Virus record (IMG/VR): IMGVR_UViG_3300044213_000047
Span: 1 to 52,837 of that record
Strand: one strand, 5' to 3'
DNA length: 52,837 nt
Origin: a virus
This document shows positions 43,123 to 51,287 of the stretch, piece by piece. A program made the position numbers and the translations under genes. Below the pieces are notes generated by a model. It was not told where the DNA came from. It saw nothing but the letters and a program-made list of their open reading frames with translations, and did no database searches. Position 1 is the stretch's first letter. Each line of letters starts with the position of its first letter.

Positions 43123-43710
43123 TTATTTCCTATTGAAAAATATGTTGAACGAAAAACTAATTCGTTCTTGTTCTGTCTCGTTTAAAGTTATACCATGACT
43201 CAACCATCCAGGAAATAAAACTAATTTCCCAACACTTGGTGGATGAACAAACATGGTATTATGATATGAATGATATGTTGAAGTATCACCAGCAAGGTTA
43301 GGTGATTGGAAATATAAATTTCCGTCGCGACCATTTGTTTTATAGTAATAACAACCAGAAATGTCAGCATCACCATGGTGGTGACACATACCAAAATCAC
43401 CTTTATCAAATCGGGTAAACCAAGAAGTTATTCTGTAATCACTAAACGGCATTCTCAATTCATCTAGATATTTCTTTAAATGAATTTCCATATTTCGTTT
43501 AAAGTTTAGTAGATTATATTTCTCTACTTCATCACTATCAAAATGTGCAGTTGATATCTTGTGAGTTCTTCCCCAATCAATTCCACCAACTTTATTCCAA
43601 CTAGTCTGATCAACAGCAAGTTTCATCTCTTGCTGTATGGTCGGATCCTGTAATAAACAAGTATATATTACTGTTGGAAATATGTGTTGTACTTTAAATG
43701 GATCTTCCAT
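43123..43710 (-). CDS. 2OG-Fe(II) oxygenase between nrdA and nrdB
   Basis: With the ATG start (MEDPFKVQHIFPTVIYTCLL) the product has 195 residues. CHHHGDADISGCYYYKTNG, LYFQSPN, GKLVLFPGWLSHGITLN and RISFSFNIFF fit the TIGR02466-like phage oxygenases with His, Asp, distal His and Arg in place. Why it is inserted in the reductase operon is unknown. Confidence 0.85.
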   Translation of the reverse strand: MEDPFKVQHIFPTVIYTCLLQDPTIQQEMKLAVDQTSWNKVGGIDWGRTHKISTAHFDSDEVEKYNLLNFKRNMEIHLKKYLDELRMPFSDYRITSWFTRFDKGDFGMCHHHGDADISGCYYYKTNGRDGNLYFQSPNLAGDTSTYHSYHNTMFVHPPSVGKLVLFPGWLSHGITLNETEQERISFSFNIFFNRK

Positions 43711-43712
43711 TA

Positions 43713-44345
43713 TCAACCTTCACATGCCAAACAAACAGATTCATCACCAGTCATAGCATGCAAGTCGATCTCTTTAATAACTTCACGTTCGATCTTCTTA
43801 GCAACTTTATCTGCTTTAGCGATCTTGTCTGAACGACAATAGTACATAGTCTTTAGCTTCAATTTCCATGCCATAAAGTGAACAGCATGAATGTATTTAA
43901 TATTAGAATCAGGACGGAAGAATACATTTAAGGATTGCGCCTGATCAATGTATTCTTGTCGATCGGCAGCATGCTGGATAACCCAACGCTGGTCAATTTC
44001 CATAGAAGTCTTGAATACATCTTTAGTCCAGTCGTCCATCCATGTCAGATGTTGTACGCTACCATCGTTGGCAATAATGCTACGCCAAATGTCTTCATAA
44101 TCCTCAGTGCTAATAGCACCTGTTCCATCATCTAGATGATCTTGAATAACCTTATCAAGATAACGATTCTTGTTTAAGTGCGAACCTGAAAGAGTATCTT
44201 GACGATACGCATTGGCACGATAAGGTTCAATACTAGGACTAGTATTCCCCATGAGAATGGAACTTGATGCGTTTGGTGCCACCGCCATTAAATGGGAAAA
44301 TCTATTCCCAACCCAATCAGGTTTTGTTATTTTTTTTACTTTCAT
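43713..44345 (-). CDS. nrdA: ribonucleotide reductase large subunit, C-terminal part
   Basis: These 210 residues begin with a short unique head (MKVKKITKPDWVGNRF) and then continue class I NrdA: HLMAVAPNASSSILMGNTSP, NVFFRPDSN, LKTMYYCRSDK with the radical-transfer pair Y168/Y169, and the C-terminal redox pair C205/C208 in VCLACEG. The N-terminal part is a separate gene at 45532. Together they carry all catalytic residues, so a two-chain enzyme is likely. Confidence 0.92.
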   Translation of the reverse strand: MKVKKITKPDWVGNRFSHLMAVAPNASSSILMGNTSPSIEPYRANAYRQDTLSGSHLNKNRYLDKVIQDHLDDGTGAISTEDYEDIWRSIIANDGSVQHLTWMDDWTKDVFKTSMEIDQRWVIQHAADRQEYIDQAQSLNVFFRPDSNIKYIHAVHFMAWKLKLKTMYYCRSDKIAKADKVAKKIEREVIKEIDLHAMTGDESVCLACEG

Positions 44346-44608
44346 TTTTGTATTCCTAACAATTCTTTGATCAAAGTTTTCTTATCTTCAACACTCATAC
44401 CCAAGCCAAAGTGGGCATCAATCCTGTTGGCAATAATCATACCAGGACCAGACATTTTTGGTGCGTCATACTCATAGGCAATATCCATACATTCCCGAAC
44501 AATCAACAGGGCAAAAAGCGAATGGTCAAAGTCTGAGTAATCAGCATAGCCCCCAGGACCCCACTCCAATCCAGCCTGTTCAGCAAGTTCTTTAATTCGT
44601 TCGTTCAT
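44342..44608 (-). CDS. conserved small phage protein
   Basis: The 88-residue protein begins MNERIKELAEQAGLEWGPGG and contains LFALLIVRECMDIAYEYD. This layout (an MNERIKELAEQAG start and an LIVRECM helix) is typical of a widespread small family in T4-like marine phages. It lies in the insertion that splits nrdA, which suggests it moved together with the endonuclease or filled the gap later. Confidence 0.75.
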   Translation of the reverse strand: MNERIKELAEQAGLEWGPGGYADYSDFDHSLFALLIVRECMDIAYEYDAPKMSGPGMIIANRIDAHFGLGMSVEDKKTLIKELLGIQK

Positions 44609-44913
44609 ACATTCCCCAATCCTATTCTACTATAACCCAACTTGGATTTAATCTCTTTACGGTCTTTGTTCTTCTCTGGTTTCCACGCTCTTGGGTCAAC
44701 AGTTTCGCCAGTAAGCACATAACGAAAGTCTGGATCATAAACCATGTGTCCTGATAAGTTCCATAATGGTTCACTGTTATATGGAAAAATACAACCACGG
44801 CACATACACCAACTCCAGCCCGTGTCAGTCATTACATTGCCGTTGACTGTGCCAACATACTTGACCACATTACCTTTGTGCATTTCTCTAACAGCTTCGT
44901 GATAGTCAATCAT
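44605..44913 (-). CDS. hypothetical protein in the nrdA insertion
   Basis: The 102-residue protein contains WSWCMCRGCIFPYNSEPLWN with three Cys and several Trp, and a basic end. It overlaps its neighbours by 4 nt on both sides. No family was recognised. Confidence 0.65.
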   Translation of the reverse strand: MIDYHEAVREMHKGNVVKYVGTVNGNVMTDTGWSWCMCRGCIFPYNSEPLWNLSGHMVYDPDFRYVLTGETVDPRAWKPEKNKDRKEIKSKLGYSRIGLGNV

Positions 44914-45485
44914 ATCTTCTTTCTCAAATTAGCATTCTTAGATGCAGTTTCTTTATTCTTCATAGGATTGTTTTCGCTAAACCCAAAACGACCACGAACC
45001 CAACCTTCTGGAATTTCAGTGTTTGGTGGTAACTTCTTATTGGTAGTACCATCATTGATCCACTTCCACCCATCCATCTTTGGTGGGGTCAAACCACCAT
45101 TCTTATACTTCGCTTTGAACTCATCACCAGTAATACCTTTATTCCAAGCAGTTCTTCCGATGTTCCATTTACCCATATAAGGTGCCAGAGTTTTCTTGAC
45201 AACTTCGAAGTGTTTAGAAGTGAGAACATCGAATCGTTTAGAGTTCTTTCTAGAAACACGAACCATCGAAGAAAATGCGAAGATTAACTTTTGGTTATCT
45301 GGGTGTATCTTACATAGTAACTGGTGACAAAGAAAGTGTTCTCTGAAGGTTAGTCTAACAAGATTCTCTGGTTCATCATTTCCACCCAAACATTTAGGTA
45401 AAATATGATGTTTTTCAGAGTATTCTGTTAGCACTCGGTTCTTTGCTCGTTCAATAATTGATTCGTAAATCTTGCTATAAAGCAT
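44910..45485 (-). CDS. HNH homing endonuclease
   Basis: From the ATG with GGAG upstream, 191 residues start MLYSKIYESIIERAKNR. The HNH core is visible as KHHILPKCLGGND, EPENLVRLTFREHFLCHQLL (His-His, Asn, His). The C-terminal half carries NUMOD3-like repeats (WNKGITGDEFKAKY, KNKETASKNANLRKKI). It lies between the two parts of NrdA and is the probable cause of the split. Confidence 0.88.
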   Translation of the reverse strand: MLYSKIYESIIERAKNRVLTEYSEKHHILPKCLGGNDEPENLVRLTFREHFLCHQLLCKIHPDNQKLIFAFSSMVRVSRKNSKRFDVLTSKHFEVVKKTLAPYMGKWNIGRTAWNKGITGDEFKAKYKNGGLTPPKMDGWKWINDGTTNKKLPPNTEIPEGWVRGRFGFSENNPMKNKETASKNANLRKKI

Positions 45486-45531
45486 TAGGGACTCCATTAA
45501 ATTATATGCTCCTAATGCTTATTTAGCGTTT

Positions 45532-46875
45532 TCAGATTTTCAAATCATCTCCTTCAATGACGGCACAAGCACGAATAAGCATCGTTTCACCATCTCGGAC
45601 AACAGTAACAGTATCAGAAGAATTAAACTCAACGGTATTGCCAGAATCATCTTCGAAAAGAATTTTACCCTGCACATCAGGAGCTTCCCCTCGTTCAGTA
45701 CCCAGTTCTTTATTCGCAACATCTAATTTTTCCCTAATACCTTTAAAGATTTGTTTATTTCTACCAACAGCGAGTGATGATTCCCAAGGAATATTATTCT
45801 TCTGTAGATACGCATGCCAACCTAAAGCACCGATACCAATAGAACGTTCGTTCTTAGCTGAATAAATCGCTCGTTTAATTTCTTTTGGTGCATTCTTAAT
45901 GAAATACTCCAAAACATTATCAAGCATTTCCGCAACGTCTTTAAGAAATAACTTTTCGTTTTTCCAATCATCATAATATTCAAGATTTAATGATGACAAG
46001 CAACAAACAGCAGTACGTTTCTCGTTGGTTGGAAGAATAATCTCAGAACACAAATTTGATTGACGAATAGTCAATCCCTTATCTTTTAACCATTGTGGCA
46101 TCTGACGATTAGATTCATCAATATAGTGAATATATGGTTCGCCAGTTTGCATGCGCATTTCAAGAACACGTTGCCACAACTCACGAGCAGAAACAACTTC
46201 GCGAACTTCATTAGAAGCAGGGTCGATTAATTCCCACGAATCATCTGCATGATCATCAATCATTGACTTCTCAATAATTTCCATAAACGCATCAGGAATG
46301 TTAATTCCATGGTGCATGTTCAATGTGCGCATATTTTGATCGCCTGTTGGCTTGCGCATTTCTAAAAAGTTAATAATGTCAGGGTGACTAATATCAAGAT
46401 AAGCAGCATAACTACCACGTCTCGTGCGTCCTTGGCGATACGCAAGCGAGCTCGCATCGTAGATTTTAAGGTGCGGCATAACTCCAGTAGACTTATCGTC
46501 AGCTGAGCGGATGCCAAAACCAATACCCACGCCACCCCCAAGCATAGATAACCAATTAGTTTCTGAAAGATTATCAACTAATCCCTCCGCAGTATCTTCA
46601 ATATAGTTAAGGAAACAAGATATAGGAAGACCACGCTTACTGCGACCAAAAGAAAGAACGGGAGTAGAGTAAGAGAGCCAATGCTTACTTGAATATTCAT
46701 ATAATCGTTGCGCATGTTCGGGATTGCTTCCAAATTGTTTAGAGACAAAAGCGAATCTTTCTTGAGGACTTGTCTCATCGTCCTTCATATAACTTTCTTT
46801 TAAACGTAGTTTACCTAATTCATCAAATAAATTATCACGTGAATAGTCAACCTTAATGCCGTGAACGAAGTCCAT
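45532..46875 (-). CDS. nrdA: ribonucleotide reductase large subunit, N-terminal part
   Basis: Of 447 residues, the first 400 are class I NrdA without an ATP cone: redox C87 in LPISCFLN, radical-site N274/C276/E278 in SNLCSEI, C291 in AVCCLSS, and IGIGALGWHAYLQ. Similarity stops at LGTERGEAPD. A 47-residue tail with VVRDGETMLIRACAVIEGDD follows, unrelated to NrdA. The remainder of the enzyme is encoded at 43713. The tail may help the two chains meet or be a remnant of the mobile element. Confidence 0.93.
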   Translation of the reverse strand: MDFVHGIKVDYSRDNLFDELGKLRLKESYMKDDETSPQERFAFVSKQFGSNPEHAQRLYEYSSKHWLSYSTPVLSFGRSKRGLPISCFLNYIEDTAEGLVDNLSETNWLSMLGGGVGIGFGIRSADDKSTGVMPHLKIYDASSLAYRQGRTRRGSYAAYLDISHPDIINFLEMRKPTGDQNMRTLNMHHGINIPDAFMEIIEKSMIDDHADDSWELIDPASNEVREVVSARELWQRVLEMRMQTGEPYIHYIDESNRQMPQWLKDKGLTIRQSNLCSEIILPTNEKRTAVCCLSSLNLEYYDDWKNEKLFLKDVAEMLDNVLEYFIKNAPKEIKRAIYSAKNERSIGIGALGWHAYLQKNNIPWESSLAVGRNKQIFKGIREKLDVANKELGTERGEAPDVQGKILFEDDSGNTVEFNSSDTVTVVRDGETMLIRACAVIEGDDLKI

Positions 46876-46890
46876 AAAATGCCCTTATTG

Positions 46891-47559
46891 TTATAATTGT
46901 ATTAATTCGTTTGCTAAAGGAAATACCTCAGCAATAACTTTAGCACATTGAAGTGCTACTTCTTGATGTTCTTTCTGGGTGCCATTTGCCATTCTCAATT
47001 CACAGTAATGTACCCAACTTCTGAGAGTACCATTCATGTATAAACGAGAAACTGTAAGTCCCTCTGGCAACACTGCTCTGGCTTGCTCTTTCGCAATGCC
47101 ATTATCGATCGCCCATTGATAAGCTAGACGGGATTCGGTAATGACATTATTCTGCCTTAGTTCCCATTGCCTTTGCAAGTCTTCGTCGTTTGTTTCGATA
47201 CTATTTTGACGATTCTTCGTATCTTGAAGTCGGGCTTCTCTAAGAACGAAAGATAAGTCTTTAGTTGGATCAGCATATCGCTGTGAGAATTCTTGAAATG
47301 AGAAAGAGCGGTGACGCAAGATCTGCCTTGCTATATCACGAGTAGTTTCAATTTCTAAACAAGCACTGACCATCTCAAGTGGAGACCAGTGTTTGTTCTT
47401 AATCAAATACTTAATTAACTTCTCTGATGTATCTGTGTTGAATTGATTGCTTGGATTACTGACACGTGCGCAGAAAGCAATCAATTCCTGCACATCCAAC
47501 AAACCTTCATCATACATCTCACGAGAGGGTTTACTATAACTAATTAACTTTACTCGCAT
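46891..47559 (-). CDS. thyX: flavin-dependent thymidylate synthase
   Basis: The 222-residue protein carries the ThyX signature RHRSFSFQEFSQRY, with PEGLTVSRLYMNGTLRSWVH and REARLQD. The enzyme methylates dUMP to dTMP with FAD and methylene-tetrahydrofolate, receiving dUMP from the dCMP deaminase at 23558. It overlaps the VWA gene by one base. Confidence 0.95.
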   Translation of the reverse strand: MRVKLISYSKPSREMYDEGLLDVQELIAFCARVSNPSNQFNTDTSEKLIKYLIKNKHWSPLEMVSACLEIETTRDIARQILRHRSFSFQEFSQRYADPTKDLSFVLREARLQDTKNRQNSIETNDEDLQRQWELRQNNVITESRLAYQWAIDNGIAKEQARAVLPEGLTVSRLYMNGTLRSWVHYCELRMANGTQKEHQEVALQCAKVIAEVFPLANELIQL

Positions 47560-48164
47560 TAAATACTCACTTGTGTTGATGAATTTGTAGTTGCCTTTAA
47601 TTTATCTTCGCTGGTAAAGTTGATAGACGCACCAGTGGTAGCATAAGCAGTAGTGTATGAAGAAAGTGTATTCATCGCTGCGGCAATATTACCACGAGTG
47701 ATGTTCATAGTCTTACTACCAACAACACCAACTGAACCAGAAACAGTTTCAACTGCATCAAAGTTTGCGCCAAGAAATAGAACTTCCCATTTCTTATCCT
47801 CAAACTGTTTCACACGTGCTTTAATAGCAGCTTGCGTATATTCATGCGATGCGTTTTCATATCCGTCTGTCATAACAACGAGAACAGTTTTCTTCGCATC
47901 ATCTTCTTCGGCTTGAGTCATGATTTTGCCACAAGAATCGTAGAGAGGTGTACCACCACGTGGTTGAACTTCTTCGGCAGTAACATCGTCCCAATCTTTG
48001 GCTTTACAATCTCGAATTACATCATGGGAAACAGAATCGAAAACAGCTAAGTGAACATTATCAGTTTTCTTTAATTTCTCAATGTATCCATTGATAGAAC
48101 CAATCGCCTCATTCCACAAAGTGGCCATTGAGCCACTACGATCTAACAAAATATAAACATTCAT
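47559..48164 (-). CDS. von Willebrand A domain protein
   Basis: The start MNVYILLDRSGSM places the MIDAS motif DxSxS near residue 8, followed by RGGTPLYD and VVMTDGYENAS, the other metal-site loops. The last 40 residues are Ser/Thr-rich. The 201-residue protein is cytoplasmic and probably binds a partner protein with a metal ion. Its place between primase and thyX suggests a role in replication or nucleotide metabolism, though this is only context. Confidence 0.88.
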   Translation of the reverse strand: MNVYILLDRSGSMATLWNEAIGSINGYIEKLKKTDNVHLAVFDSVSHDVIRDCKAKDWDDVTAEEVQPRGGTPLYDSCGKIMTQAEEDDAKKTVLVVMTDGYENASHEYTQAAIKARVKQFEDKKWEVLFLGANFDAVETVSGSVGVVGSKTMNITRGNIAAAMNTLSSYTTAYATTGASINFTSEDKLKATTNSSTQVSI

Positions 48165-49186
48165 ATCTTTCTCCATGTAGTAAATCTTAATTTCGCTTCA
48201 ACACCAGAGTAGGTGTTTGTATTTATCATCTCAACAATTTCCTCAGAGGTTTTACCTGATAAAATCATCTCGTTGATGTCTTTCTCTTTCACAGTATCAG
48301 GGTACATGCATACATTATACCCTAAATCAATATACTTAGCAAGTTGTCTTACGATATCTTTATTGCGAGGTTCGTTATCCATTACGATTGTTGCATTAGT
48401 AAGCAACTGGCGAACAGTAGGGGTATCGAAACTGCTTCCAGAAACGGCAATTGCATTAGGTAGGAATAAGGAATCAATTGGTCCTTCAACGACGTAGATT
48501 CTTTTACCATAGTCAATTCGATCGAGTCCATAAATCTTCTCCTCTGTTTCATCTACCTTGATGGTATAATACTTAGGTTCTTCTGCACCATACGCACGAC
48601 CTTGGTATGCGAAACACTTGCCGCTTGGTTTGAAGTATGGAATGATCATTCTTGGGTGCTCGTCATTCTCGTTTGTAAATTTGAATGACACACTGTTTGT
48701 GTACTTCTTAAACTTTGGACAGAAATACAGTAAACTCCATTTATCTTTTGGAATTTTTCTCTTGATCACATAAGCAACTGCTGGGTGTGTAACTGGAAGT
48801 GTGTCCAACCTTTTGAGTGATGAAAGAATATCATCCTCAAGTAGTTCTACTGGTTTGGTTTCTAGAACGACAGATGTTTCTTTAACATCCTTGTGATCAT
48901 TATTCTTTACTGCGCCACTTTTATAGCGTTCAAGAACATATTCATCATAAAGTTTTTGATCTACATGTTTGATAAGGTTACCAATGTTTGTTCCCTTACC
49001 GCAATTATGACATTTATAAAACAGATCTGCCTTAGTTCGATAAATGTAACCACGTGCTTTTAGTTTGTTTGACGCACTATCGCCACAAAATGGACACGAG
49101 AAGTTCCAGTTGTAATCATTTTTCTTTTTGAAGTTTCTTAGACGTGTGCCTAAGATGTTTGCAAACTTAACGTCAATGTATAGCAT
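48161..49186 (-). CDS. DNA primase, T4 gp61-like
   Basis: The 341-residue protein has an N-terminal zinc ribbon (C31/C34 in CPFCGDS, C59/C62 in CHNCGKG) and a TOPRIM-like catalytic core (YVVEGPIDSLFLPNAIAVSG, IVMDNEPRNKDIV). The order and size fit the T4 gp61 primase. It primes lagging-strand synthesis; RNA is later removed by the RNase H at 25374. It overlaps the VWA gene by 4 nt. Confidence 0.92.
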   Translation of the reverse strand: MLYIDVKFANILGTRLRNFKKKNDYNWNFSCPFCGDSASNKLKARGYIYRTKADLFYKCHNCGKGTNIGNLIKHVDQKLYDEYVLERYKSGAVKNNDHKDVKETSVVLETKPVELLEDDILSSLKRLDTLPVTHPAVAYVIKRKIPKDKWSLLYFCPKFKKYTNSVSFKFTNENDEHPRMIIPYFKPSGKCFAYQGRAYGAEEPKYYTIKVDETEEKIYGLDRIDYGKRIYVVEGPIDSLFLPNAIAVSGSSFDTPTVRQLLTNATIVMDNEPRNKDIVRQLAKYIDLGYNVCMYPDTVKEKDINEMILSGKTSEEIVEMINTNTYSGVEAKLRFTTWRKI

Positions 49187-49199
49187 AATGTGAAAATCC

Positions 49200-49228
49200 C
49201 AAGTAGAGTAGTAATTTTACTCCACTTG
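49200..49228 (-). terminator. hairpin terminator
   Basis: CAAGTAGAGTA and TACTCCACTTG form an 11-bp stem with one mismatch and a 7-nt loop, followed by GGGATTTT on the minus strand. It lies between the coiled-coil gene at 49246 and the primase gene. Confidence 0.6.
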
Positions 49229-49245
49229 AGATTAAAAAGCAAATT

Positions 49246-49569
49246 TTATTTTAAGAACTTTGCAAAAAAGTCTAAATGACCCATTAAATAACCAATTACA
49301 ACTGCACCACCAACAATCATCCAACGCCACTTCTCAAGAATGTCAACACGATCCTTTACATTATCCATAGTTTTCTTTAAAGATTCATGTTGTTCTCTGT
49401 CAGACTTCGCTAGAGCATCGATCTTCTCGTCTAGTTTGTCCATGATTTCTCTGTTACCTGTAGTTATACGTGAATGTAACTCTTTGATGTCCACCTTGAC
49501 ATCAGCCATATCTTCTTTTATTGATTCGACTTGGGCTTCCAATTTTGCGATTCTTTCAGGCGATTCCAT
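49246..49569 (-). CDS. coiled-coil protein with C-terminal membrane anchor
   Basis: Of 107 residues, the first 80 form a coiled coil (AKLEAQVESIKEDMADVKVD) and the last 25 a TM helix (WRWMIVGGAVVIGYLMGHLD). This is the plan of XhlA-like and holin-associated phage proteins. Lying just after the spanins, it is probably part of the lysis set. Confidence 0.75.
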   Translation of the reverse strand: MESPERIAKLEAQVESIKEDMADVKVDIKELHSRITTGNREIMDKLDEKIDALAKSDREQHESLKKTMDNVKDRVDILEKWRWMIVGGAVVIGYLMGHLDFFAKFLK

Positions 49570-49836
49570 TTAATTTACCGATTCGAATATTTGTTTTTGA
49601 GTTTTGTACCATTCAATCCACGCATCAACTTTAAGTTGACACTCTTGATATTGCCCATAGTTTTTAGTAACAACAGAAACAACATCACTAAACTTAGTGG
49701 TTGGTTCAACTGTGTTCAAATCGGGGCATGCAACTTTCAAATCTTCTGGAACATTAGGAAAGTTTCGCTGAATGGGAACTGTTCCTAAACAACCAGTCAA
49801 TAATAATACAGGAAGTATCAATAGAAGTTTTTTCAT
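49570..49836 (-). CDS. outer-membrane spanin lipoprotein (Rz1-like)
   Basis: The signal MKKLLLILPVLLLTGC carries a lipobox with acylated C16. The mature 72 residues contain VPEDLKVACPDL and QYQECQLKVDAWIEWYKTQK. This Cys/Trp pattern is typical of outer-membrane spanins. It overlaps the inner-membrane spanin gene by 4 nt. Confidence 0.82.
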   Translation of the reverse strand: MKKLLLILPVLLLTGCLGTVPIQRNFPNVPEDLKVACPDLNTVEPTTKFSDVVSVVTKNYGQYQECQLKVDAWIEWYKTQKQIFESVN

Positions 49837-50276
49837 TTTGTAGGTTTCTTCGCAGCATCGTTTAGGATTTTAATCACTTCAGGATCAACTGCGCACTGCG
49901 AGTCGATTCTTTTTTCTACTTCTTTAATACGTTCTTGTATTACTACTTGTGTTTTCGTAATTATTTGTTTCTTATCTTTTAACGCATCATCTAATTTTTT
50001 ATTGGCATCTTTTGATTGCTGTTCGCTAATTTGAACTTTAGCTTGTAACTCAGCAACCTTGTTGCGCCAACTCATTTCATTTTCATAACCACCATAAAAA
50101 TACACACCAAGAATAGTTAATACTGTGGCAGCAATTCTAACTGGCTCGCGATATGGTAATGATGGTGGCCAAAAATTCAGCAACAATCCAATAACATATA
50201 AAGCAACACCAGAAAACAGTGTAGCTAAAACTGCCGTATGTAATAAACTATCAGGTACGAATGATAAAAGCCACAT
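49833..50276 (-). CDS. inner-membrane spanin (Rz-like)
   Basis: The 147-residue protein has two or three N-terminal hydrophobic segments (about 10-65), a long periplasmic coiled coil (about 70-125) and the ending CAVDPEVIKILNDAAKKP, familiar from phage Rz proteins. Together with the Rz1-like gene it should fuse the two membranes during lysis of a Gram-negative host. Confidence 0.82.
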   Translation of the reverse strand: MWLLSFVPDSLLHTAVLATLFSGVALYVIGLLLNFWPPSLPYREPVRIAATVLTILGVYFYGGYENEMSWRNKVAELQAKVQISEQQSKDANKKLDDALKDKKQIITKTQVVIQERIKEVEKRIDSQCAVDPEVIKILNDAAKKPTK

Positions 50277-50278
50277 TA

Positions 50279-50860
50279 TTAGTTTCTCAGTTCAACAGGA
50301 GCAGATCTTCTGTTAATTTCCTTATATTTTTTAATCTTAGTATTTAGTAATTTTGGAGTATTAGTGGAAACTCTATCACCAGTAACGTTAGCTGGTACAG
50401 CAGAAGCAACTCCACCACCTGCTCCAGCACCGCCTGCGCCACCAGCACCACCGCCATCTTCAGACAGTTGCATATACTTCGATACTAGAATTTCTTCTTC
50501 AACTAAAACAATACCATTGTTCATATGCTCAAGAATTTTACGTAGTCTTGCTTCCATCAAAGAAGTAGTTCTAATTTTATTTTCTTGGTATTCTTTAACG
50601 AGAAATAACGCAGCAGTCATATTTTGTAAATGCGAACTGCCAGCTGGAAGTTTAGCTATAATCTTTTTCAAATTAAAAACTAAACGATCTAGATAAGTGT
50701 AAGCATCTTTCTCAGCAGCAGTTGTAAGTGTGTTGGATTTTCTCAACACATTACCGTGAGCATCTATAATTCCATACTTATACGCATCAGTGTCAATGAA
50801 TGGTGTTACTAATTTATGTAACACTTTAAATGCGATTAAGTTGTCTACTATTGCTGTCAT
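50279..50860 (-). CDS. conserved myovirus protein, likely virion-associated
   Basis: The 193-residue protein begins MTAIVDNLIAFKVLHKLVTP and has DAYKYGIIDAHGNVLRK and AYTYLDRLVFNLKKIIAKLP. A Gly/Ala-rich linker and a basic tail follow. The first 110 residues match, from memory, a protein conserved in T4-like cyanophages near structural genes. Exact role unknown. Confidence 0.75.
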   Translation of the reverse strand: MTAIVDNLIAFKVLHKLVTPFIDTDAYKYGIIDAHGNVLRKSNTLTTAAEKDAYTYLDRLVFNLKKIIAKLPAGSSHLQNMTAALFLVKEYQENKIRTTSLMEARLRKILEHMNNGIVLVEEEILVSKYMQLSEDGGGAGGAGGAGAGGGVASAVPANVTGDRVSTNTPKLLNTKIKKYKEINRRSAPVELRN

Positions 50861-51234
50861 ATTTTCCTTAGCGTCGCAATGATAGTTTCATCTAACTTAT
50901 AATCAGATAGCACAATTCCATATTCAGGAATCGTTTCTGGCATTCTGTTAAGATAAACTAAGAAAGTTATTAGCTCTGGCCATAACGCTTGTTCTATTTT
51001 ATAAAACAACATCTTCGTTGTATTTTCTCCGAAGATATTATATAAAACAATAATATGGTTTAGTATTAATCGCTCTCTTAATTCACCATTATTCTTATAA
51101 CGTGATAATAACTTCTTGAGATAAAGAAACTTTTTAAGGTCATCTTCAAATTCGTTCAGACTATGACATTGGGGATTGTCATAATGATGCATTGCGAATA
51201 CCAAGAAGTTAGCATCATTTAATTTTTCTACCAT
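50857..51234 (-). CDS. conserved T4-like phage protein (DUF7207-like)
   Basis: The 125-residue protein contains FLVFAMHHYDNPQCHSLNEF, DDLKKFLYLKKLLSRYKNNG and RLILNHIIVLYNIFG. This pattern (FAxxHYDNPQC, then GELRERLILNHxIVLYNxFG) is highly conserved in T4-like marine phages near virion genes. Function unknown. It overlaps the gene at 50279 by 4 nt. Confidence 0.8.
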   Translation of the reverse strand: MVEKLNDANFLVFAMHHYDNPQCHSLNEFEDDLKKFLYLKKLLSRYKNNGELRERLILNHIIVLYNIFGENTTKMLFYKIEQALWPELITFLVYLNRMPETIPEYGIVLSDYKLDETIIATLRKI

Positions 51235-51253
51235 AATAATCCATTTTAAAATG

Positions 51254-51272
51254 GAGGGGAACGATTCCCCTC
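51254..51272 (-). terminator. hairpin between structural genes
   Basis: GAGGGGAA and TTCCCCTC form a perfect 8-bp stem with a 3-nt loop. A short CATTTTAAAATG palindrome follows instead of a clean T-run, so termination may be partial. Confidence 0.55.
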
Positions 51273-51287
51273 GTCACTTTATTTAGA

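Noticed and set aside
45532-46875. Split intein at the end of the N-terminal NrdA part
   Set aside because: The tail VVRDGETMLIRACAVIEGDD looks faintly like intein blocks, but no Cys/Ser starts it after GEAPD and no C-terminal HN-C/S junction exists before the resuming NrdA sequence, so splicing is unlikely.
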